NCBI RefSeq assembly: GCF_000296505.1
Contig: NZ_JH815209.1
Location: 376,908-440,907, forward strand
Direction: 5' to 3'
From: Schaalia turicensis ACS-279-V-Col4
GTDB lineage: Bacteria; Actinomycetota; Actinomycetes; Actinomycetales; Actinomycetaceae
DNA: 64,000 bases
Part shown: positions 1-8,113 of the stretch, in pieces
How the letters are laid out: each line of letters begins with the position of its first letter
How positions within the stretch are numbered: position 1 is the stretch's first letter
Translations under genes and position numbers: made by a program
The notes under the pieces: generated by a model
Seen by the model: only the letters and a program-made list of their open reading frames with translations
Databases searched by the model: none
What the model was told of the DNA's origin: nothing

Positions 1-1006
1 GGGGTGCGTGTCCGCCGAATGCGCGGTGGTGGGCAGCAGCGACGAGGTCCGAAAGAACAGCGGACGCGGTGGGAGCACCGCCTGCACCCTGACCGTAGAA
101 CATCAGACGGCCTGCTGCTTCGCCTTCGATGAGGATGGCGTTGAACGCTCCGTCGACACTGGCCAGAGGCGAATCGAGCGGGACGAGCGCGGGGTGGACG
201 CGCATGGCAACGCCGTCTTTACCATCTTCTCCAACACGACGCTCAGCGATGGCAAGAAGCTTGATCGTACGACCGAAGAAGGCAGCTTCTTCCATATCTT
301 CTGCCGTGATCTTGGTGATGCCCTCAACGGCAACATCATCGATTCCGACGCGCGTATGGAAAGCCAACGAGGCCAGAATTGAACACTTTGCTGCCGCATC
401 GAAACCGTCAACATCTGAGCTGGGATCGGCTTCAGCAAAACCGAGCTCCTGGGCTTGATTCAACGCTTCCTCATAGGACAGGCCGCGCGATGCCATCGCA
501 TCGAGGATGAAATTGGTCGTGCCATTGACGATGCCCATCACCTTGGTGATGCGGTCACCCGCAAGCGATTCGCGCAGGCCGTAAACGACGGGAACTGCGC
601 CCGCAACCGAGGCCTCGTAGTAGAGGTCTGCGCCGGTTTCAGCCGCAGCAGCATACAGTTCTGGACCGTGAGTAGCAAGAAGCGCCTTGTTGCCGGTCAC
701 CACGGAAATGCCCTGTTTGAGTGCTCGGATGACATAGGTTCGGGCTGGCTCAATACCGCCGATCAATTCAACGACAATGTCGTGGCCATCGATGGCCTCT
801 TCGGGATGGGTCGTCAGAAGTGCAGGATCCACATCGTAGTCACGAGGCGCATCAAGCCTGCGGACCGCCACCTTGTTCACGCGTATACGCGCACCTGAAC
901 GAGCTTCAAAATCGTCGGCCTGCTCTGTGAGCATGCGGATAACCTGCGATCCGACGGTACCTGCACCGAGAACACCGACTTTCAGTTCGGGGCTACGCTC
1001 TTCCAC
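1..1006 (-). CDS. hom: Homoserine dehydrogenase (3' end cut by window edge)
   Basis: NADPH-dependent reduction of aspartate semialdehyde to homoserine, the branch point to threonine and methionine. The reverse strand from a GTG at 1006 reads 335 open codons to the edge. It starts with a Rossmann loop (VGVLGAGTVGSQV) and carries the family segments GNKALLATHG, EASVAGAVPV, GIVNGTTNFIL and EADPSSDVDGFDAAAK. An AAGGAG box seven bases upstream fixes the start. The C-terminal end, including any ACT domain, is missing. The gene is divergent from pflB. Family assignment is secure; regulation cannot be judged. Confidence 0.93.
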   Translation of the reverse strand, partial: MEERSPELKVGVLGAGTVGSQVIRMLTEQADDFEARSGARIRVNKVAVRRLDAPRDYDVDPALLTTHPEEAIDGHDIVVELIGGIEPARTYVIRALKQGISVVTGNKALLATHGPELYAAAAETGADLYYEASVAGAVPVVYGLRESLAGDRITKVMGIVNGTTNFILDAMASRGLSYEEALNQAQELGFAEADPSSDVDGFDAAAKCSILASLAFHTRVGIDDVAVEGITKITAEDMEEAAFFGRTIKLLAIAERRVGEDGKDGVAMRVHPALVPLDSPLASVDGAFNAILIEGEAAGRLMFYGQGAGGAPTASAVLSDLVAAAHHRAFGGHAP

Positions 1007-1364
1007 CGAGAAACTCCTTGACCACTCACGCACGTGTTTGCGCTGTTGGTAATGAGCATAGGCATAGATAGGACTCAATACATACGCGCGTCCATTTCTT
1101 TGAGAGAGAACAATAGTCGAGCGCGACCTCATGCTTAAAGAACATCACACCCACGTTTAGGACTAACGTCCCTATCCAAAATGTTTATTGTTAACAATTG
1201 CGCAAGTTGTGATAACCCGCACCTGTGACAAATGACCTCTGTATGGAAACCCTAACTATGTAGGTACACAATTGTTACAAGGTACCTACCGGTACACATT
1301 CGAGAATCATCTAATGCAGTGCGGTACAACGATCGTCCGCAAGCATTTATTGAGAAGAGGAACG
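1007..1364. promoter_or_regulatory. Divergent hom / pflB control region
   Basis: This 358-base stretch holds no credible gene. It must carry the promoters of hom (left) and pflB (right). A 10-bp perfect palindrome TTGTTAACAA is followed by CAATTGCGCAAG around 1188-1206, and a second AT-rich CACAATTGTTACAAG lies near 1267. Fourteen bases, TTAACAATTGCGCA at 1191-1204, recur exactly upstream of pflA at 3899-3912. I infer a shared operator, perhaps redox or oxygen linked; the regulator is not identified. Confidence 0.5.
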
Positions 1365-3482
1365 ATGACAGAGCAGACCGCTCCCAGCATCCCCACACAA
1401 GACGCTTGGACCGATTTCAAAACTGGAAATTGGGACAAAGAAATCGACGTCCGCGACTTCATCCAGCGTAACTACACGCCGTACGAGGGCGATGCCTCCT
1501 TCCTCGCAGGTCCCACCGAAAAGACGCTCCGCGTCTGGGACACCCTCGAAAAGGAGTACCTTTCCGAGGAGCGCAAGGTCCGCATCCTCGACGTCGACAC
1601 CCACACCCCCGCCGACATCGACGCCTTCAAGCCCGGTTTCATCTCCTCTGACGACGACGTTATCGTCGGCCTGCAGACGGACGCCCCCCTCAAGCGCGCG
1701 ATGATGCCCAACGGCGGCTGGCGCATGGTTGAGACCGCCATCAAGGAGGCCGGTAAGGAGGTCGACCCCGAGGTCAAGAAGATCTTCACCCAGTACCGCA
1801 AGACCCACAACGATGCGGTCTTCGACATCTACACGCCGCGGATCCGAGCCGCCCGCTCCTCACACATCATCACTGGCCTGCCGGACGCCTACGGTCGCGG
1901 TCGCATCATCGGCGACTACCGCCGCGTCGCCCTCTACGGCGTCGATCAGCTCATCGAGTGGAAGCAACAGGACAAGGACCGCTACGCAGACCAGCCTTTC
2001 TCCGAGCACTGGGCACGCTACCGCGAGGAACACTCCGAGCAGATCAAGGCGCTCAAGAAGCTGAAGAAGATGGCGGCCGACTACGGCTTCGACATCTCCG
2101 GGCCCGCGAAAACCGCGAAGGAAGCGGTCCAGTGGACCTACTTCGGCTACCTCGCCTCTGTGAAGTCGCAGGACGGCGCCGCGATGTCGATCGGTCGCCT
2201 CTCTGCCTTCTTCGACGTCTACTTCGAGCGCGACCTCGCCGCCGGTCTCATCACTGAATCCGACGCACAGGAGATCATCGACGCCCTCGTCATCAAGCTC
2301 CGCATCACGCGCTTCCTCCGCACGATTGATTACGACCAGATCTTCTCGGGAGACCCCTACTGGGCAACCTGGTCAGACGCAGGCTTCGGCGACGACGGTC
2401 GCACGCTGGTCACCAAGACCTCATTCCGCCTGTTGCAGACCCTGCGTAACCTGGGCCCCGCCCCCGAACCGAATATCACGATCTTCTGGGACGAAAACCT
2501 GCCCAAGGGCTACAAGGAATTCTGCGCAGCGATCTCGATCGAAACCTCGTCCATCCAGTATGAGTCCGACCCGCAGATCCGCCAGCACTGGGGCGACGAC
2601 GCCGCCATCGCATGTTGCGTCTCCCCGATGAAGGTCGGCAAGCAGATGCAGTTCTTCGGTGCACGCGTCAACGCTGCAAAGGCCCTGCTCTACGCCATCA
2701 ACGGTGGTCGCGACGAAATGAGTGGCAAGCAGGTCGTTGAAGGCTACGAGCCCATCACCGGCGACGAGCCACTGAAGTTCGACGAGGTCTGGGCCAAGTA
2801 CGAAGAGATGCTCGACTGGGTTGTCGGCACCTACGTTGAAGCCCTCAACATTATCCACTACTGCCACGACCGCTATGCATACGAAGCAGTCGAGATGGCA
2901 CTGCACGATTCCGAAATCATCCGCACCATGGGTTGCGGTATCGCAGGTCTGTCGATCGTTGCTGACTCGCTGGCAGCCATCAAGTACGCAAAGGTCACGC
3001 CGATCCGCGACGAAACCGGACTGGTTGTCGACTACACAACCGAAGGCGAATTCCCGACCTACGGCAACGATGACGACCGCGCCGATGACATCGCCGCAAC
3101 CGTCGTCCACACCGTCATGGACAAGATCCGTCAGATCCCGATGTACCGCGACGCAATCCCGACACAGTCCGTCCTGACGATCACCTCGAACGTCGTCTAC
3201 GGCAAGGCAACCGGTGCATTTCCATCCGGTCACCGCGCAGGCACCCCATTCGCACCGGGCGCAAACCCGGAGAACGGCATCGACACCCACGGCATGGTTG
3301 CTTCCATGCTGTCGGTCGGTAAGCTCGACTACAACGATGCGCTCGACGGCATCTCGCTGACGAACACCATCACCCCGTCCGGCCTTGGCCGTACAAAGGC
3401 CGAGCAGATCGACAACCTTGTCGGAATCCTCGATGCAGGCTTCGTCCCGGACGATACCTGTGAAATGATTTCCAGTAACTGA
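1365..3482 (+). CDS. pflB: Pyruvate formate-lyase catalytic chain lacking its glycyl-radical domain
   Basis: Catalytic body of formate C-acetyltransferase, which splits pyruvate with CoA into acetyl-CoA and formate. The 705-residue product carries the active-site cysteine pair at residues 417-418 (ACCVSPM), matching Cys418-Cys419 of E. coli PflB, and runs through RAGTPFAPGANPENG and VGKLDYNDALDGIS. It stops at NLVGILDAGFVPDD. The last ~60 residues of a normal PFL, with the RVSGYAV radical loop, are absent here and lie in the next gene. ATG 1365 is chosen over an upstream in-frame start because of AGAGG at 1355-1360 and homology beginning there. A hairpin and a fresh ribosome site follow the stop, so this is not a simple frameshift. 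Confidence 0.93.
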   Translation: MTEQTAPSIPTQDAWTDFKTGNWDKEIDVRDFIQRNYTPYEGDASFLAGPTEKTLRVWDTLEKEYLSEERKVRILDVDTHTPADIDAFKPGFISSDDDVIVGLQTDAPLKRAMMPNGGWRMVETAIKEAGKEVDPEVKKIFTQYRKTHNDAVFDIYTPRIRAARSSHIITGLPDAYGRGRIIGDYRRVALYGVDQLIEWKQQDKDRYADQPFSEHWARYREEHSEQIKALKKLKKMAADYGFDISGPAKTAKEAVQWTYFGYLASVKSQDGAAMSIGRLSAFFDVYFERDLAAGLITESDAQEIIDALVIKLRITRFLRTIDYDQIFSGDPYWATWSDAGFGDDGRTLVTKTSFRLLQTLRNLGPAPEPNITIFWDENLPKGYKEFCAAISIETSSIQYESDPQIRQHWGDDAAIACCVSPMKVGKQMQFFGARVNAAKALLYAINGGRDEMSGKQVVEGYEPITGDEPLKFDEVWAKYEEMLDWVVGTYVEALNIIHYCHDRYAYEAVEMALHDSEIIRTMGCGIAGLSIVADSLAAIKYAKVTPIRDETGLVVDYTTEGEFPTYGNDDDRADDIAATVVHTVMDKIRQIPMYRDAIPTQSVLTITSNVVYGKATGAFPSGHRAGTPFAPGANPENGIDTHGMVASMLSVGKLDYNDALDGISLTNTITPSGLGRTKAEQIDNLVGILDAGFVPDDTCEMISSN

Positions 3483-3493
3483 TCATTCTTACC

Positions 3494-3523
3494 GGGAGCG
3501 GGGCGCTACCGAGCCCCGCTCCC
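3494..3523 (+). terminator. Hairpin between pflB and grcA
   Basis: An 11-bp perfect GC-rich stem (GGGAGCGGGGC with its complement) and an 8-base loop, without a T-run. It may stabilise the pflB transcript or partly terminate it, setting the ratio of the two chains. Confidence 0.6.
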
Positions 3524-3557
3524 GAGACCAGACAACACCCATAAGGAGAAAATCATC

Positions 3558-3809
3558 ATGGCAACCAAGACCTACGAAGAGCGCCTCGCAGACATGAAGC
3601 TAGCCCGTGAAGAGCGCGGCGAGTCCGACGGCCTGTACCACGCCAACATCAACGTTCTTGATCGTTCCACCCTGGAAGACGCAATCGAGCACCCCGAGAA
3701 GTACCCGAACCTGACCGTTCGCGTTTCCGGCTACGCCGTTAACTTCGTGAAGCTCACCCGCGAGCAGCAGCTTGACGTTCTCTCGCGTACCTTCCACCAC
3801 TCGGCCTGA
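3558..3809 (+). CDS. grcA: Separate glycyl-radical subunit (GrcA/YfiD-like) of pyruvate formate-lyase
   Basis: An 83-residue protein. From residue ~27 it matches the C-terminal glycyl-radical domain of [23 protein letters not shown], then [15 protein letters not shown] with the radical glycine at residue 58, then [14 protein letters not shown]. The ~26-residue N-terminal part is charged. AAGGAG nine bases before the ATG gives it its own strong start. In E. coli the homologue GrcA is a spare part that rescues damaged PflB. Here the adjacent PflB has no radical domain, so this protein should be an obligatory subunit and the substrate of PflA. The domain is certain; the obligatory role is inferred. 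Confidence 0.92.
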   Translation: MATKTYEERLADMKLAREERGESDGLYHANINVLDRSTLEDAIEHPEKYPNLTVRVSGYAVNFVKLTREQQLDVLSRTFHHSA

Positions 3810-3852
3810 TATCCGCTTTACGCTGGCGTAAAACAGATTCAGCACCTTCCGG

Positions 3853-3886
3853 TTCGGGGCGCGGGATTCTTCCTGCGCCCCGAATT
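3853..3886 (+). terminator. Hairpin after grcA
   Basis: TTCGGGGCGC pairs with GCGCCCCGAA around a short loop. No T-run follows. It probably ends or protects the pflB-grcA transcript before the pflA promoter region. Confidence 0.6.
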
Positions 3887-3898
3887 GCGTCGGTACCT

Positions 3899-3912
3899 TT
3901 AACAATTGCGCA
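3899..3912. promoter_or_regulatory. Motif shared with the pflB promoter
   Basis: TTAACAATTGCGCA, identical to 1191-1204, 61 bases before the pflA start. The exact repeat ahead of the two pfl transcription units suggests one regulator for both. Confidence 0.5.
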
Positions 3913-3972
3913 CTCACAATGAACAGAGCATGAACGTGCGCCTCGTTCCCTTTCATTCACGATCAGGACACC

Positions 3973-4902
3973 ATGACTGAGCTTTCCCACACCGCCCCCG
4001 TAGGCGATGGATCTTCAATCGTTCCTACCGGACCCATTGATTCCCACTCGAAGCTCCGCGATCAAGACTTCCAAGCACCGACCGGTCGCGTGGGCGGTCA
4101 AGGAGTCGCAGGCCTGGGTGAGCTGAGCGACATGGAACGCACGGAGCGCCTGCGCAAGATGCATGACGGCACGCTGGGATCCGTTCACTCGTGGGAGCTT
4201 GTGACCGCTGTCGACGGTCCGGGAACGCGTCTGACGATTTTCCTTAACGGATGCGGGCTCCGCTGCCTGTACTGTCACAATCCCGACACGTTCTTCATGA
4301 AGGATGGAACGCCCGTTGAGATCGACGAGATCCTCGGCCGCATCCGTCGCTACCGTAAGATTTTCCGCACGACGGGTGGCGGTGTCACCCTGTCCGGTGG
4401 CGAAGCCATGATGCAGCCGGAGTTTGTTCGTCGCATCCTGGCCGGAGCGAAAGCAATGGGCGTTCACACCTGTTTGGATACGTCGGGGTTCCTTGGCGCG
4501 AACTGCGATGACGCGATGCTCGACAATCTGGATTTGGTTCTGCTGGACGTGAAGTCCGGTATCCCTGAGCTCTATAAGAAGGTCACGACCGGCGACCTTC
4601 AGCCGACCGTTGACTTCGGTGATCGCCTGGCGGCGCGTGGCACGACACGCGTGTGGATTCGTTTTGTCTTGGTGCCGGGATTGACTGACGGCAAGGACAA
4701 TATCGAAGCGATCGGAAACATCATCACACAGTGGCGCAATGTCATCGACCGCGTTGAAGTTCTCCCCTTCCATCAGATGGGTCAGGATAAGTGGGATTCA
4801 CTGGGCTTGGATTATCAGTTGCGTGACACAAAGCCTCCCTCGCCTGAGGCGACCGAGGAAGTTCGTGATTACTTCCGCTTACTGGGCTTCGAGGTTCACT
4901 GA
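3973..4902 (+). CDS. pflA: Pyruvate formate-lyase activating enzyme (radical SAM)
   Basis: Uses S-adenosylmethionine and a 4Fe-4S cluster to abstract hydrogen from the radical glycine of PFL, here presumably Gly58 of the separate subunit. The cluster cysteines are 94, 98 and 101 (CGLRCLYC), followed by TTGGGVTLSGGEAMMQ and HTCLDTSG. At 309 residues it is about 60 longer than E. coli PflA because of an N-terminal extension with no recognised domain. An alternative ATG at 4132 (MERTERLRKMH) would give a normal-length enzyme, and neither start has a strong ribosome site. The gene sits in its own unit 160 bases after grcA. Confidence 0.93.
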   Translation: MTELSHTAPVGDGSSIVPTGPIDSHSKLRDQDFQAPTGRVGGQGVAGLGELSDMERTERLRKMHDGTLGSVHSWELVTAVDGPGTRLTIFLNGCGLRCLYCHNPDTFFMKDGTPVEIDEILGRIRRYRKIFRTTGGGVTLSGGEAMMQPEFVRRILAGAKAMGVHTCLDTSGFLGANCDDAMLDNLDLVLLDVKSGIPELYKKVTTGDLQPTVDFGDRLAARGTTRVWIRFVLVPGLTDGKDNIEAIGNIITQWRNVIDRVEVLPFHQMGQDKWDSLGLDYQLRDTKPPSPEATEEVRDYFRLLGFEVH

Positions 4903-4992
4903 CGCTCAGTCGCTGTTCGTCCTATCGACGAGGCTCCACATGAGTCTCTATACTCTACGCACATGCACTTTGCGTGTATTTTTTCGTGAAAT

Positions 4993-5024
4993 GGGCGGGT
5001 GCTATCAATGAGTAGCACCCGCCC
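4993..5024. terminator. Bidirectional terminator between pflA and add
   Basis: A 12-bp perfect stem, GGGCGGGTGCTA with its complement, and an 8-base loop between convergent genes. Confidence 0.75.
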
Positions 5025-5133
5025 CCACGTTTATTCAGGTCGGAAGTCTCACCGTTCTTGGTACATTCGCCACGAGACGTCACAGGGTCTGACACGATCG
5101 GCTAAGTGCCCCCAGTGAAACCAGAAGACCGAG

Positions 5134-6159
5134 TCAGTTGGCTGCAACAAAAGCGTCGAGCTCACCCAGCAGGCGTGCACGCTCTGCGTCGGAAACCCAA
5201 GCGATTTCAAGAGAATTACGTGCCAGCTGAACAAGCATGTCCTTGGTGAAGCCTGCCTGGTCGGCAAGAGCGTAGAAATTGTCGGCAACGTAGCCACCGA
5301 AGTAGGCCGGGTCATCAGAGTTGATGGTGACCTTCACGCCACGTTCAAGGAGATCCTTCACTTCCTTGTCCTTCATATCGTGGTTGTTCGCGGTGACGAA
5401 CGAGTTCGATAGTGGGCAGGAGGTCAAGCCAATGCCCTTATCTGCGACCAGCTGAACCAGCGCATCGTCTTCCACGATGTTCGTGCCATGGTCAAGGCGC
5501 TCGGCACCGAGCTCAGTCAGCGCACGACGGATATTGTCGATGGAGCCAACCTGATCAATGTCGCAGTGCATCGTAACATGCAGACCGTTGTCCTTCGCCA
5601 TCGCGAAGACCTCGGCGAACTTCTCCGGTGGATTATCGCACTCGTCAGAATCTAGGCCAACGGCGAAGAACTTGTCCTTGTATGGCAGTGCCGCCTCAAG
5701 GGTTTCTCGCGCGGATTCTGCGCTCATATCACGTAGGAAGCAGAGAATCAGGTCAGCGGAGAGTCCGTCTTCGCGTGCCTTCTCAACAGCCTTGTAGTAG
5801 CCGTTGATGACAGTTTCAATCGCAATACCACGCGTGGTGTGAGCCTGGGGGTCGAAGAAGCACTCAGCGCGACGAACACCGTTCGCCTTGGCTCGTGCGA
5901 AGTAAGCGGAGGCCAGAGCCTCGAAGTCCTCTTCATCCTGCAGGACATTCATCGCCGGGTAATAGACGGCGAGGAAGGAGGTCAGGTCGGTGAAGTTGTA
6001 GCTGGCCTGAACTTCCTCGATGGTCGACTGACCGATATCGACGCCGTGCTTGGTAGCAAGAGCAAGCTTAAGATCGGGTTCAAGCGTGCCCTCAAGGTGG
6101 AGATGCAGTTCTGCCTTGGGCAGGCCGGCAACGAATTCACGCGTGACGGTGGTGGTCAC
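5134..6159 (-). CDS. add: Adenosine deaminase-family protein with altered catalytic motif
   Basis: A 341-residue amidohydrolase of the adenosine/adenine deaminase family. The metal ligands HLHLEG (His19, His21), LDHGTNI and SDDPAY (Asp282-Asp283) are present. The usual His-Ala-Gly-Glu, whose glutamate is the proton shuttle, reads His198-Cys-Asp-Ile-Asp-Gln, so no Glu occupies the expected place; Asp200 or Asp202 might substitute. Substrate is therefore uncertain (adenosine, adenine or another N6-aminopurine). The GTG start at 6159 follows AAGGAGG by four bases. It is monocistronic and divergent from galM. Confidence 0.85.
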   Translation of the reverse strand: MTTTVTREFVAGLPKAELHLHLEGTLEPDLKLALATKHGVDIGQSTIEEVQASYNFTDLTSFLAVYYPAMNVLQDEEDFEALASAYFARAKANGVRRAECFFDPQAHTTRGIAIETVINGYYKAVEKAREDGLSADLILCFLRDMSAESARETLEAALPYKDKFFAVGLDSDECDNPPEKFAEVFAMAKDNGLHVTMHCDIDQVGSIDNIRRALTELGAERLDHGTNIVEDDALVQLVADKGIGLTSCPLSNSFVTANNHDMKDKEVKDLLERGVKVTINSDDPAYFGGYVADNFYALADQAGFTKDMLVQLARNSLEIAWVSDAERARLLGELDAFVAAN

Positions 6160-6365
6160 GATTCCTCCTTGGTAAGAGTTGTGCGACGAAAGTGTCGTCC
6201 ACTCATTGTGTCACGACCGAATGACGAACATCTAGCCACTGAACACATCGGTAGAGTGCCAGTTCGTGCCTCGTCAATCTACCTCCCCACTTTGTCACTT
6301 TTCGCAACTAAGCTTGATTGCATAATCGTGCGAGTCCACGCATTCACCAACCGTCAGGAGCACCC

Positions 6366-7268
6366 ATGCCTACCCGTCACGCGTCCGGTTACGAAATCTT
6401 TCTTTCTTCTGGAGAATATGAGGCTCGGATTGTTACCGTCGGCGCCGGACTCGCCTCACTCACGTACGCAGGGCGCGACTTAGTCGTCGCCCATGACGCG
6501 GATGAAATTCCCGAAGGCTACTTGGGGAAAACGCTGATGCCCTGGCCGAACCGTATTGCTGGAGGAACATACACATGGGAAGACATCACCTACACGGTTG
6601 ACGTGAATGAACCTGCAACCGGCTCAGCATTGCACGGTCTGATGACCTGGGTTGACTGGACGATTATTCACGCTGATTCTGACTCAGCAACACTGGGAGC
6701 ATTCATCGCTCCCCGCTATGGCTACCCGTGGCCGATTGAAGCGTGGGTAACCTACGCACTCAGCGCCTGCCGTGGTCTGACCGTCACTCTCGTGGCAAAA
6801 AACGTCGGCTCCACACCCGCCCCATATGGTGTTTCGTCCCACCCCTACCTGTCACTCGATGGCAAGAAGAATGATGGATACGAGGTTACGATTCCAGCCT
6901 CTGAAATCATCCAGGTCGATCAGAACATGGCTCCTGTTGAAACGGTCCCGGTAGATGATCTTGAGCGTGATTTCCGCACTCCACGCCTACTTGGCTCACA
7001 ATCTGTTGACCATGCTTTCACCGGTTTGCCCGAAGGGGAATGGACCGTTCAACTGCGTGATCCAGAAACCGGATTGACGGTTCAATTGAAGGCTGACACC
7101 CCGTGGGTTCAGGCGTTCACTGCTGATTCCATGGGACGAACCGGCATCGCTGTTGAGCCAATGACCTGCCCCCCGAATGCCTTTAATTCAGGCAAGGATC
7201 TCATTGTGCTTGCCCCTGGCCAATCCCACACAATGACCTTCACGATCATCGGTTCGATCGAAAGCTGA
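6366..7268 (+). CDS. Aldose 1-epimerase family protein
   Basis: A 300-residue galactose-mutarotase-like protein that probably interconverts sugar anomers. Family landmarks are MPWPNRIAGG, ALHGL (first active-site His) and YGVSSHPYLSL with the His of the HPY segment. The start is set by AGGAG five bases before the ATG. It stands alone between add and rsmE, so no sugar pathway is indicated. It could be a glucose-6-phosphate epimerase-like member, but the sequence is nearer to GalM. Confidence 0.85.
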   Translation: MPTRHASGYEIFLSSGEYEARIVTVGAGLASLTYAGRDLVVAHDADEIPEGYLGKTLMPWPNRIAGGTYTWEDITYTVDVNEPATGSALHGLMTWVDWTIIHADSDSATLGAFIAPRYGYPWPIEAWVTYALSACRGLTVTLVAKNVGSTPAPYGVSSHPYLSLDGKKNDGYEVTIPASEIIQVDQNMAPVETVPVDDLERDFRTPRLLGSQSVDHAFTGLPEGEWTVQLRDPETGLTVQLKADTPWVQAFTADSMGRTGIAVEPMTCPPNAFNSGKDLIVLAPGQSHTMTFTIIGSIES

Positions 7269-7286
7269 GGCTTTAACCCATACGAG

Positions 7287-7324
7287 TACTGCTGGCCGAC
7301 AGTATTCACTGTCGGCCAGCAGTA
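7287..7324. terminator. Bidirectional terminator between galM-like gene and rsmE
   Basis: A 17-bp perfect stem with an ATTC tetraloop between convergent genes, one of the strongest hairpins in the window. Confidence 0.85.
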
Positions 7325-7336
7325 CATACGCTCGAG

Positions 7337-8113
7337 TTACAGGCGTCCAAGCGTCGCGCTTAAGAGTGTCGCTCCCACGGCTCCAGCCGTCGACGAGCGA
7401 AGAACATTCGCGCCAAGACCAACCAAAGACGCCCCAGCGTCTTGAAGCCAGTTCACTTCTTCGCTCTTCATTCCGCCTTCTGGGCCAACCACCAGCGTCA
7501 AACTTGACGCTGTGGTGAATGACGTGGGATCACTGGCAAGGATTGAGCTCAGCGATTCGGTTGCTTCCTCGTGGCAAATTAAAACTTTGCCCCCGGCTTC
7601 TCTCTTTGCCTCAACCCATGTGGCGAGCGCTTTTGAGTTGACAACGTCGCCGACGCTGGGGATCCACGCTCGCCGCGCCTGCTTAGCGGCCGCACGAACG
7701 ACGGATTCCCACTTCGCTTTACCTTTTGAGGCTTTTGAACCGTTCCACCGGACAACCGAATACTCAGATTGCCAGGGAATCACTTGATCAATCCCGATTT
7801 CGGTGCAGGCTTCAATTGCCTGTTCGTCTCGTCCAGCCTTTGCAAGCCCCTGAACAAGAATCAGTTGGGGCGTCGCCTGAGGTTCGATCACACGCTGATC
7901 GACACGAAGAACAAGACCTTTCTTCGAGGTGGAGAGAACCTCGCACGTGAGCCTCGTTCCGTGACCATCTATCAGGTCGATCCACTCGCCTACTCCGATG
8001 CGCCGAACGGTGGCCGCGTGATGGCCTTCAGTTCCTTCAAGCGAGACTGTATCGTCTGCATCCAACTCGCAGGGGACTAGGTCGCCCTCGTAAATGAAAA
8101 CGGGACGTGTCAT
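7337..8113 (-). CDS. rsmE: 16S rRNA (uracil1498-N3)-methyltransferase
   Basis: A 258-residue SPOUT methyltransferase that methylates U1498 of 16S rRNA. Visible are the C-terminal knot segments LTLVVGPEGGMKSEEV and LGANVLRSSTAGAVG, and the N-terminal PUA-like segment DTVSLEGTEGHHAATVRRIGVG in two parts. Its ATG overlaps the dnaJ stop (ATGA), so it is translated with dnaJ in the hrcA-dnaJ-rsmE operon, a common actinobacterial order. Confidence 0.93.
   Translation of the reverse strand: MTRPVFIYEGDLVPCELDADDTVSLEGTEGHHAATVRRIGVGEWIDLIDGHGTRLTCEVLSTSKKGLVLRVDQRVIEPQATPQLILVQGLAKAGRDEQAIEACTEIGIDQVIPWQSEYSVVRWNGSKASKGKAKWESVVRAAAKQARRAWIPSVGDVVNSKALATWVEAKREAGGKVLICHEEATESLSSILASDPTSFTTASSLTLVVGPEGGMKSEEVNWLQDAGASLVGLGANVLRSSTAGAVGATLLSATLGRL

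Noticed and set aside
2421..3290. 289-codon open frame on the minus strand inside pflB
   Set aside because: It is antisense to a well-conserved gene, has no ribosome site, and arises from strong C/G third-position bias.
3482..3558. Frameshift joining pflB and grcA
   Set aside because: A stop, an 11-bp hairpin, an AAGGAG ribosome site and a distinct N-terminal extension separate them; a single indel could not restore a normal PFL.
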